A stretch of DNA of 57,927 nt from Syntrophus sp964555065 (GTDB lineage Bacteria > Desulfobacterota > Syntrophia > Syntrophales > Syntrophaceae): NCBI GenBank assembly GCA_964555065.1, contig CAZKRB010000010.1, positions 1 through 57,927 on the forward strand. Direction: 5' to 3'. Shown piece by piece: positions 51,717 to 57,927 of this stretch. A program made the position numbers and the translations under genes. Below the pieces are notes generated by a model. It was not told the origin of the DNA. It searched no databases and saw only the letters and a list, made by a program, of their open reading frames with translations. The number at the start of each line of letters is the position of its first letter. The first letter of the stretch is position 1.

Positions 51717-53459
51717 ATGCGTTATTCGGAGATGTTCCTGCCCACGGAACGGGAAATTCCTTCAGATGCCGAGATTATCAGTCACCAGCTCATGCTTCGG
51801 GCGGGGATGATCAGAAAACTGTCCGCGGGGATTTATTCCCATCTTCCCCTGGGATACCGGGTGCTGCGCAAAGTGGAGCAGATCATCCGGGAAGAAATGA
51901 ATCGGGCCGGCGCCCAGGAGGTTTACCTGCCCATGGTTCAGCCGGCGGAACTCTGGCAGGAATCAGGGCGCTGGGAGCATTACGGCAAGGAGCTCCAGCG
52001 GATTCGGGACCGCCATGACCGGGAGTACTGCCTGGGCCCCACGCACGAGGAGGTCATTACCGATTTGGTGCGCCACGAAATCAAGACCTACCGGCAGCTT
52101 CCCAAAAACCTTTACCAGATCCAGACCAAATTCCGCGATGAGATCCGACCGCGCTTCGGTGTCATGCGCAGCCGGGAGTTCGGGATGAAGGATGCCTACA
52201 GCTTCGATGCCGACGAGGAAGGCGCGGAACTGAGCTACCGGAAGATGTTCGAAGCCTACAGGCGGATCTTTACCCGCTGCGGCCTGCGCTTCCGCCCCGT
52301 GGAAGCGGATTCGGGAACAATCGGCGGCAGTTTCTCCCATGAATTCATGGTGATGGCCGATTCGGGAGAAGACGGACTCGTGTTCTGCAGCTCCTGCTCC
52401 TATGCGGCCAACCTGGAAAAGGCAGAGGTTCATCCTCCGGATAAAACGGAGATTTCTTCCGAGGAATGGCTGCCCCTGGCGGAAGTCCATACGCCGAATG
52501 TCCGCACCATCGAGGAGGTCTGCGCCTTCCTTCAGGTTACACCGCAGGAAATCGTCAAGACGATGATTTTTAATGCCGACGGAACGCCCGTCGCCGTGCT
52601 GGTCCGTGGCGATGAAGAGGTCAATGAAATCAAGGTAAAAAACTCGCTGGGATGCCAGGAACTGGATCTGGCCGGGGATGACATGATCGCCGACGTCACG
52701 GGCGCCCCCCGCGGCTTTGCCGGGGCTATCGGCATCAAGTGCAGAATTCTGGCGGACTACTCGCTGATGAACATGAAGAATGTCGTCATGGGCGCGAACC
52801 GTGAGGACTATCATGTTCGGAATGTCAACGAAGGCCGGGATTACCGGATTTCGGCCTTCGCGGATCTGAAAATCGCCAGGGAAACGGATGCCTGCCCCCG
52901 CTGCCGGGGAACGCTCCAGTTTGCCCGGGGCATTGAAGTCGGCCATGTTTTCAAACTGGGGACAAAATACAGCAAGGCCATGAAGGCCGCCTATCTGGAC
53001 AAAAACGGGAAAGAGCAGACCATGATCATGGGCTGTTACGGCATCGGCACGAGCAGGACCGTGGCCGCCAGCATCGAACAGAATCATGATGAGAACGGGA
53101 TCATCTGGCCGATGCCCATTGCGCCGTTCCAGGTCATCCTGACCGCGGTCAACATGAACGACGACCGGCTGGCGGAGGCGGCGGAACGCCTCTATGCCTC
53201 CCTGACCGGAAGAGGCGTGGAGGTCCTGCTGGATGACCGGGATGAGCGGGCCGGGGTGAAGTTTAAAGATGCCGATCTGATCGGCATCCCGATCCGGGTG
53301 ACCATCGGCCCCAAAAAACTTGCCTCCGGGAACGTCGAAGTCCGGCTGCGGGATACGGGCGCAACGTCCGATGTGGCGGTGGACGCCGTGGAAGAAACGG
53401 TTCTGCGCCTTATTGAGGAAAAGATGAAAGAAGTCGACCGGCACCCCTCGGCGGAGTGA
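51717..53459 (+). CDS. proS: Prolyl-tRNA synthetase
   Basis: Charges tRNA-Pro. The 580 residues are the long bacterial form with motif 1 near PLGYRVLRKVEQIIREEM, motif 2 FRDEIRPRFGVMRSREFGMKD (split here: FRDEIRPRFG and MKDAYSF), an editing (INS) domain in the middle, motif 3 GCYGIGTSRTVAA and a C-terminal anticodon-binding domain. The INS domain should hydrolyse Ala-tRNA-Pro. A strong GAGGAGG precedes the ATG. A tRNA-Pro gene lies at the right end of the window. Confidence 0.97.
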   Translation: MRYSEMFLPTEREIPSDAEIISHQLMLRAGMIRKLSAGIYSHLPLGYRVLRKVEQIIREEMNRAGAQEVYLPMVQPAELWQESGRWEHYGKELQRIRDRHDREYCLGPTHEEVITDLVRHEIKTYRQLPKNLYQIQTKFRDEIRPRFGVMRSREFGMKDAYSFDADEEGAELSYRKMFEAYRRIFTRCGLRFRPVEADSGTIGGSFSHEFMVMADSGEDGLVFCSSCSYAANLEKAEVHPPDKTEISSEEWLPLAEVHTPNVRTIEEVCAFLQVTPQEIVKTMIFNADGTPVAVLVRGDEEVNEIKVKNSLGCQELDLAGDDMIADVTGAPRGFAGAIGIKCRILADYSLMNMKNVVMGANREDYHVRNVNEGRDYRISAFADLKIARETDACPRCRGTLQFARGIEVGHVFKLGTKYSKAMKAAYLDKNGKEQTMIMGCYGIGTSRTVAASIEQNHDENGIIWPMPIAPFQVILTAVNMNDDRLAEAAERLYASLTGRGVEVLLDDRDERAGVKFKDADLIGIPIRVTIGPKKLASGNVEVRLRDTGATSDVAVDAVEETVLRLIEEKMKEVDRHPSAE

Positions 53460-53520
53460 TCGGATTCCGGAAAGTCCCGGGATTAACCACCGGCCGGCAC
53501 GGCACAGCGAAAGAGTCCGC

Positions 53521-55692
53521 ATGCTTAGAATCACCGACATCCTTGATAAAACTCAGGGATATCTGACGCCCCTTGAACAGGAGCTGATCGAAAAGGCCTA
53601 TATCTTTTCGGCCTCCGTTCATCAGGGGCAGGTGCGTCTCTCCGGCGAGCCCTATATGACCCATCCCATGGAAGTGGCGGGCATCCTCGCCGACATGGAG
53701 CTGGATGCGGCGACGGTGGCGACGGGTCTCCTGCACGATACCGTGGAAGACACCCTGACCACCCTGGAACAGATTGAAGGGCTCTTCGGGAAAGACGTGG
53801 CCTTCCTGGTCGACGGCTTGACGAAGATCAGCAAGATCACCTTCAGTAGCCAGGAAGAGCGGCAGGCGGAGAATTTCCGAAAGATGATCCTGGCCATGTC
53901 GGCCGACATTCGCATTCTCATTGTCCGCCTGGCGGATCGCATCCATAACATGAGAACCCTGGAGTTTCACAAGCCGGAGCGGCAGAAGTACATCGCCAAG
54001 GAGACCATGGAATTGTACGCGCCCCTGGCGAATCGCCTGGGCATTTACCGGATGCAGATTGAACTGGAGGATTCGGCCTTCCGCTTCCTGGATTTCGATT
54101 CTTATACCCATTTGGCGGGACGGGTTGCCCAGACCCGGGAAAAACGGGATCAGTACACGGAAGAAGTCAAGAGCATGCTTCAGAAAAAGATCGATGACTA
54201 CGGACTGAAAGGCGCCGTCGAGGGCAGGGCGAAGCATTTCTGGAGCATTCACAAGAAGATGCACGAGCAGAAAATCGATTTCGACGAGGTCTACGACCTG
54301 ATGGCCTTCCGCATCATCCTCGATTCCGACAAGGAAATGGACTGCTATGAAACCCTCAGCATCGTCCATTCCATGTGGATTCCCGTCCCGAAAAGATTCA
54401 AGGACTACATCGCCATGCCCAAGGCGAACAACTACCGCTCCCTCCACACGACCGTCATCGGCCCTTACGGCCAGCGGGTGGAAGTTCAGATCCGGACGCG
54501 GGAGATGCACGAGTGGGCCGAGGAGGGGATTGCCGCCCACTGGCGGTACAAGGAGAAGCGGGCGCTTCCCGGTGGAGATGAGGAGCAGATCCGGAAGCTG
54601 CGCGAGTTGCTGGAAGCTCAGCAGGAGTTGAAGAACCCGCGGGAATTCATGACGAATCTCAAGCTCGCCCTTTTTCCCGATGAAGTTTACGTATTCACGC
54701 CCGACGGCGATGTCCGGTCCTTTCCCCGCGGAGCGACGCCCATCGATTTTGCGTACAGCATCCACACCGACGTGGGGCACCAGTGCATCGGGGCCAAGGT
54801 GAACCGGAGCATTGTTCCCCTGAAATATGCGCTTCAGAACGGCGACCGAATCGAGATCATCACCCAGGCCGGACATCACCCCAGCAAGGACTGGCTGAAA
54901 TACGCCGTTACCTCCCGGGCGAGATCGAAAATTAAAGGCTGGGTCAAGGCGGAGGAAAGCAAGAAAAGCATCTCCCTGGGGAGGGATCTGCTGGAGAAAG
55001 AGTTTAAGAAGCTTTCCATGAAATTCAGTTCGATTGTCAAATCGGACGAAATCCGGGATCTCTACAGTGAACTGTCGGTTAATTCCCTGGATGACCTGCT
55101 GGCCTTGGTGGGATACGGCCGGGTTTCCCCCAAGCGGGTGGTTAACTATTTTGTTCATGAAGAAGTGGGCGCCGAGGCAAAGCCTTTTGTCGAATCCGGG
55201 GCGAAGAAGGGGAAAAGCGACGCCTCCCAGGGGATCCTGATCACGGGAGTCGAAGACATCCTGGTCAGGTTTGCCCGTTGCTGCGACCCTATTCCTGGAG
55301 ACGAGATTGTCGGCTACATCTCCCGGGGGCGAGGCGTCGCCATTCATACGGCCGATTGCCGGCGCCTGCCGGAGCTGGATGCGGAGCGGATCGTGGACGT
55401 TTCCTGGAGCACCAGGTCCAGTCAGACCTACTCCGTCAACATGGTGGTAACCTGCAAGGACAAGAAGGGAATCCTGGCGGAGATCAGCTCGGTCATCTCC
55501 TCCCTGGATGTGAACATCAGTTCAGCCAGCGTGGAAACCCATAAGGATGTGCGGGTCGTCTGTTTTTTCCGCATCGATGTTACGGGATTGAGGCAGTTGA
55601 ATGCTCTAACCTCGGCGATCAAGCAGGTCAAAGAGGTGATTTCCGTGGAACGGGTGCAGAAACCAAAAGAGCATGCCCGGCTGGCTGATTGA
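53521..55692 (+). CDS. RelA/SpoT-type (p)ppGpp synthetase/hydrolase
   Basis: Makes and breaks the alarmone (p)ppGpp. The 723 residues show, in order, the HD hydrolase (THPMEVAGIL, LLHDTVEDT near 73-81), the synthetase domain (GRAKHFWSIHKKM, DFDEVYDLMAFRI), TGS (VYVFTPDGDVRSFPRGATP), a zinc-finger/helical region with RCCDPIPGDEIVGY and a C-terminal ACT domain (DKKGILAEISSVIS). The hydrolase histidine-aspartate motif is intact, so it is expected to be bifunctional. It follows proS by 61 bases. Confidence 0.95.
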   Translation: MLRITDILDKTQGYLTPLEQELIEKAYIFSASVHQGQVRLSGEPYMTHPMEVAGILADMELDAATVATGLLHDTVEDTLTTLEQIEGLFGKDVAFLVDGLTKISKITFSSQEERQAENFRKMILAMSADIRILIVRLADRIHNMRTLEFHKPERQKYIAKETMELYAPLANRLGIYRMQIELEDSAFRFLDFDSYTHLAGRVAQTREKRDQYTEEVKSMLQKKIDDYGLKGAVEGRAKHFWSIHKKMHEQKIDFDEVYDLMAFRIILDSDKEMDCYETLSIVHSMWIPVPKRFKDYIAMPKANNYRSLHTTVIGPYGQRVEVQIRTREMHEWAEEGIAAHWRYKEKRALPGGDEEQIRKLRELLEAQQELKNPREFMTNLKLALFPDEVYVFTPDGDVRSFPRGATPIDFAYSIHTDVGHQCIGAKVNRSIVPLKYALQNGDRIEIITQAGHHPSKDWLKYAVTSRARSKIKGWVKAEESKKSISLGRDLLEKEFKKLSMKFSSIVKSDEIRDLYSELSVNSLDDLLALVGYGRVSPKRVVNYFVHEEVGAEAKPFVESGAKKGKSDASQGILITGVEDILVRFARCCDPIPGDEIVGYISRGRGVAIHTADCRRLPELDAERIVDVSWSTRSSQTYSVNMVVTCKDKKGILAEISSVISSLDVNISSASVETHKDVRVVCFFRIDVTGLRQLNALTSAIKQVKEVISVERVQKPKEHARLAD

Positions 55693-55709
55693 TGTCACCC
55701 ACTTATTTA

Positions 55710-55739
55710 TTGACAGCCCTTTCTTTTTTGCTGTATGAG
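55710..55739 (+). promoter_or_regulatory. Predicted promoter of the amidase gene
   Basis: TTGACA (55710-55715), an 18-base spacer and TATGAG (55734-55739). It overlaps the ATG at 55735, which supports 55771 as the true start of the amidase. Confidence 0.45.
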
Positions 55740-55770
55740 AGGGTCACTTCCAGAGGAAAAAAGGCGGGAT

Positions 55771-56472
55771 ATGGAACGTTTACATCGCATAAATAAAAAG
55801 GCCCGGTGGGTGATTCTGCTGCTCCTCGTTTTTTTTCTCATTCCTGCGCCCGTCTCCTCAGCCGCCGGCAACCTGCTGCTGCTCATCGATCCAGCCCATG
55901 GAGGATCCGATCCGGGCATCCGTATTTCCGGCAATGTCGATGAAAAGGATATCACCCTTGCCGTCGCCCGGATGGTTCAAAGAGAACTCGCCTCCACCCA
56001 GCAGGTTCGCGTTCTGCTGACCCGGGATGGGGACCGGACGCTGAGCCTTCGCGAACGGGAGCAGGCCGTCCGCAATGCGGTTCCCAACCTGTTCATCAGC
56101 CTTCATACCAACGCCGGGTTCGGGAAAAAGGCATCGGGATTTGAAATTTATTTTCCCGGCTTCAAAGGGCAGCCACCGGGTGAAAAGGGAGAGTCCTCCG
56201 CCATCGTGAAGGACATGGAGAGAAACAAGTTTCTCAACGACGGCGTCCACTTCTCCTATATCCTGCAGAAGAATCTTGAGCAGATCTTTCCCCGCAAGGG
56301 AAGGGGACTGCGGGAGGCGCCGTCGCCCATTCTGGAAGGAATCGCCAGGCCGGCCCTGGTTGTTGAACTGGGCTTTGCCTCCAACCCGGAGGATCGGGAC
56401 AAGCTGATGGATCAGGGTGTCCAGCTCTCCATTGCCCGGGCGATCAGCCGGAGCGTCAAGGAGCTTTTATGA
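55771..56472 (+). CDS. N-acetylmuramoyl-L-alanine amidase (AmiC/CwlM type, Amidase_3)
   Basis: Exported zinc amidase that cuts the bond between muramic acid and L-alanine in peptidoglycan. The 233 residues begin with a signal-anchor-like segment (WVILLLLVFFLIPAPVSSAA), then the Amidase_3 ligands His43 (DPAHGG), Glu59, His112 (SLHTNA) and Glu199 (VVELGF). It lacks an AMIN targeting domain. The ATG at 55771 is chosen because AAGG precedes it and the upstream ATG at 55735 is inside the promoter. It probably leads a transcript that continues to rph. Confidence 0.9.
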   Translation: MERLHRINKKARWVILLLLVFFLIPAPVSSAAGNLLLLIDPAHGGSDPGIRISGNVDEKDITLAVARMVQRELASTQQVRVLLTRDGDRTLSLREREQAVRNAVPNLFISLHTNAGFGKKASGFEIYFPGFKGQPPGEKGESSAIVKDMERNKFLNDGVHFSYILQKNLEQIFPRKGRGLREAPSPILEGIARPALVVELGFASNPEDRDKLMDQGVQLSIARAISRSVKELL

Positions 56473-56532
56473 GCGGGAAGAGAAGCCCTCTTCTCACATA
56501 TGGACGAAATCTGAGACGGGAGCGTCGGAATT

Positions 56533-57255
56533 TTGCGAAATAACGGTCGTCAAGAGGATGAACTCCGGGAGGTGAAAATCACCCGGAATTTTTTGAAGCA
56601 TCCCCACGGTTCGGTCCTCATCGAAATGGGGGAGACGAAAGTCATCTGCACCGCTACGTTGGAAAACCGTATCCCCCCCTTCCTGAGAAACTCGGGTAAG
56701 GGGTGGCTGACCGCCGAATATGCGATGCTCCCCGCAGCCACGCAGGAGCGGAACCAGCGAGAATCCGTCCGTGGGCACATCGGGGGGCGAACCCATGAAA
56801 TCCAGCGTCTCATCGGCAGGTCCCTGCGGGCGGTGACCGACCTGGAGGGTTTCGGGGAAAACACCGTCTATATCGACTGCGATGTCATCCAGGCGGACGG
56901 CGGGACCCGAACCGCTTCCATCACGGGAAGCTTTGTTGCCCTGGTCGATCTCTTCCGTAAAATGAGGGAACAGGGACTCTGTGAAAGCCTGCCGATCCGG
57001 GACACGGTTTCCGCCGTCAGCGTCGGCATTGTCGATGACCGGCTTCTGCTGGACCTGGAGTACGAAGAGGACTCGCGCGCCGAAGTGGACATGAACGTGG
57101 TCATGACGGGCGCGGGAAAATTCATCGAAGTTCAGGGAACGGCGGAGCGGGAACCCTTCGGGCAGGACAGGCTGAGCGCCATGATTGAGCTGGCGGGCGC
57201 GGGCATTCGAACGTTGACGGAGCTTCAGAGAGAGACCCTGGGAGGCCGGATCTGA
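56533..57255 (+). CDS. rph: Ribonuclease PH
   Basis: Phosphorolytic 3'-5' exoribonuclease that trims tRNA 3' ends. The 240 residues include (M)RNNGRQEDELREVKITR, GETKVICTATLE, RNQRESVRGHIGGRTHEI and DCDVIQADGGTRTASITG. The start is TTG at 56533, which brings in the conserved N-terminus; GGGAG lies 10-15 bases ahead. The stop codon overlaps the apparent CTG start of rdgB. Confidence 0.96.
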   Translation: MRNNGRQEDELREVKITRNFLKHPHGSVLIEMGETKVICTATLENRIPPFLRNSGKGWLTAEYAMLPAATQERNQRESVRGHIGGRTHEIQRLIGRSLRAVTDLEGFGENTVYIDCDVIQADGGTRTASITGSFVALVDLFRKMREQGLCESLPIRDTVSAVSVGIVDDRLLLDLEYEEDSRAEVDMNVVMTGAGKFIEVQGTAEREPFGQDRLSAMIELAGAGIRTLTELQRETLGGRI

Positions 57256-57866
57256 GCCGGATTGTTTTTGCATCGCGGAATTCAGGCAAGCTGAGGGAGG
57301 TCCAGGCGATTCTGGAAGGGCTCGATATCGACCTGGTATCGCTGGCGGAGTTCGGCGATGCGCCCGAAGTGATTGAAGATGGGAAATCCTTCCAGGAGAA
57401 CGCCCTGAAGAAAGCGCGGGAAATTGCTCAATTCACCGGCGAGATCGCGCTGGCCGATGATTCCGGCCTGGAAGTCGATGCCCTCGGCGGACGGCCGGGG
57501 ATTTATTCTTCCCGCTTTGCCGGTGAGGATGCCGACGACGAGCGGAACATCGAAAAAGTTCTGGAGCTGTTGAAAAACACCCCGGAGGAAAAGCGGACGG
57601 CTTCCTTCCGCTGTGTCCTGGTCCTGTGCGATCCCGCAGGCGGCTACAAAGCCTTCGAGGGAAAGTGGAATGGGCGAATCAGTGAAATCCGTCAGGGAGA
57701 CAGCGGCTTTGGGTACGATCCCATCTTTTATCTTCCCGAGGCCGGCAAAACGGTGGCCGAGCTATCGACGGAGGAAAAGAACCGCCGGAGCCACCGGGCG
57801 CAGGCCCTTCAGGCACTGAAGGAATATTTGCGGAAGAACCCGATTCACGATAGAAAACAACGCTGA
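57252..57866 (+). CDS. rdgB: XTP/dITP pyrophosphatase (RdgB/HAM1), apparent CTG start
   Basis: Removes non-canonical purine nucleotides such as XTP and dITP. The 204 residues contain SRIVFASRNSGKLREV (the SxNxxK substrate motif), LADDSGLEVDAL, PGIYSSRFAG, GKWNGRI and GFGYDPIFYLPE. No ATG, GTG or TTG lies at the conserved N-terminus. A CTG at 57252 sits six bases after a perfect GGGAGG and overlaps the TGA of rph as CTGA, so CTG initiation is the best reading; the first in-frame ATG (57369) would drop the active-site start. Translation is probably coupled to rph. Confidence 0.88.
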   Translation: MSRIVFASRNSGKLREVQAILEGLDIDLVSLAEFGDAPEVIEDGKSFQENALKKAREIAQFTGEIALADDSGLEVDALGGRPGIYSSRFAGEDADDERNIEKVLELLKNTPEEKRTASFRCVLVLCDPAGGYKAFEGKWNGRISEIRQGDSGFGYDPIFYLPEAGKTVAELSTEEKNRRSHRAQALQALKEYLRKNPIHDRKQR

Positions 57867-57873
57867 AAATCCA

Positions 57874-57927
57874 CGGGGCGTAGCGCAGCTTGGTAGCGCG
57901 CCTGCTTTGGGAGCAGGATGTCGGGTG
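57874..57927 (+). tRNA. tRNA-Pro (TGG anticodon), 5' part cut by the window end
   Basis: The segment begins CGGGGCGTAGCGCAG, then the D arm GCGC-AGCTTGGTA-GCGC and the anticodon arm CCTGC-TTTGGGA-GCAGG with anticodon TGG. The variable loop begins at 57918 and the T arm and acceptor 3' end lie outside the window. Confidence 0.9.

Noticed and set aside
53410..55347. A 645-codon open frame on the minus strand opposite relA/spoT and proS
   Set aside because: It mirrors strong plus-strand genes with intact catalytic motifs and translates into a sequence with no recognisable domain; it is an antisense shadow of GC-rich codon use.
55735..55770. Upstream ATG of the amidase
   Set aside because: It falls within the -10 box of a predicted promoter and has no ribosome binding site.
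57369..57371. First in-frame ATG of rdgB as start
   Set aside because: It would remove the SxNxxK substrate motif that the upstream sequence clearly encodes.

Overview
The window looks like chromosome of a Gram-negative (diderm) bacterium, most like a deltaproteobacterium of the Syntrophus/Syntrophobacterales type. This is inferred from GC-rich codon use, an outer-membrane lipoprotein signal, RseP and LapA-type membrane proteins, phosphatidylserine/ethanolamine synthesis, a two-subunit biotin carboxylase, an EF-G2 paralogue, and the order rpsB-tsf-pyrH-frr-uppS-cdsA-dxr-rseP. No similarity search could be run, so the taxonomic statement is an inference. Most of the window is dense housekeeping DNA. 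No phage, insertion sequence or CRISPR array was found.

Region 1 (1-2480, minus strand): the 5' part of adenylate kinase with a clear promoter, a WG-repeat lipoprotein and a small FmdB zinc ribbon. Region 2 (3194-9849, plus): an apparent four-gene operon of glutamate dehydrogenase, a 1068-residue fusion protein (GAF-like + PEP-synthase-type ATP-grasp + nucleotidyltransferase), a calcineurin-type phosphoesterase and an aminotransferase. It could be an undescribed control system for nitrogen/carbon metabolism. Region 3 (9938-12507, minus): a small helical protein, NAD-dependent DNA ligase and acylphosphatase, tightly coupled. Region 4 (12888-17612): a YfcE-type phosphoesterase, a HIT protein, a LapA-like membrane protein and a Mut7-C protein on plus, then EF-G2 and MogA on minus.

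Region 5 (18281-22816): a 1511-residue exported protein with a deacetylase-like region and three 286-residue tandem repeats whose DNA shows recent duplication and gene conversion. Region 6 (23516-35728): biotin carboxylase and carboxyltransferase-biotinyl subunits, secA, argJ, an old-yellow-enzyme family oxidoreductase, a group II PLP decarboxylase, a NodB-type deacetylase and rnk.

Region 7 (36022-50062): translation and envelope genes (rpsB, tsf, pyrH, frr, uppS, cdsA, dxr, rseP, tsaB), phospholipid genes (psd, pssA), asd-rsmD-coaD-aminotransferase, and a purF homologue that lacks the catalytic N-terminal cysteine. Region 8 (50549-57927): ispG, proS, relA/spoT, an N-acetylmuramoyl-L-alanine amidase, rph, rdgB (apparently with a CTG start) and the 5' part of a tRNA-Pro gene.

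Points worth following: the gdhA-linked operon, the 1068-residue fusion protein, the mosaic repeats of the exported protein, the cysteine-less PurF, the divergent carboxyltransferase, the paired leader repeat at 1907-1957 and 12526-12574, and the non-AUG starts.
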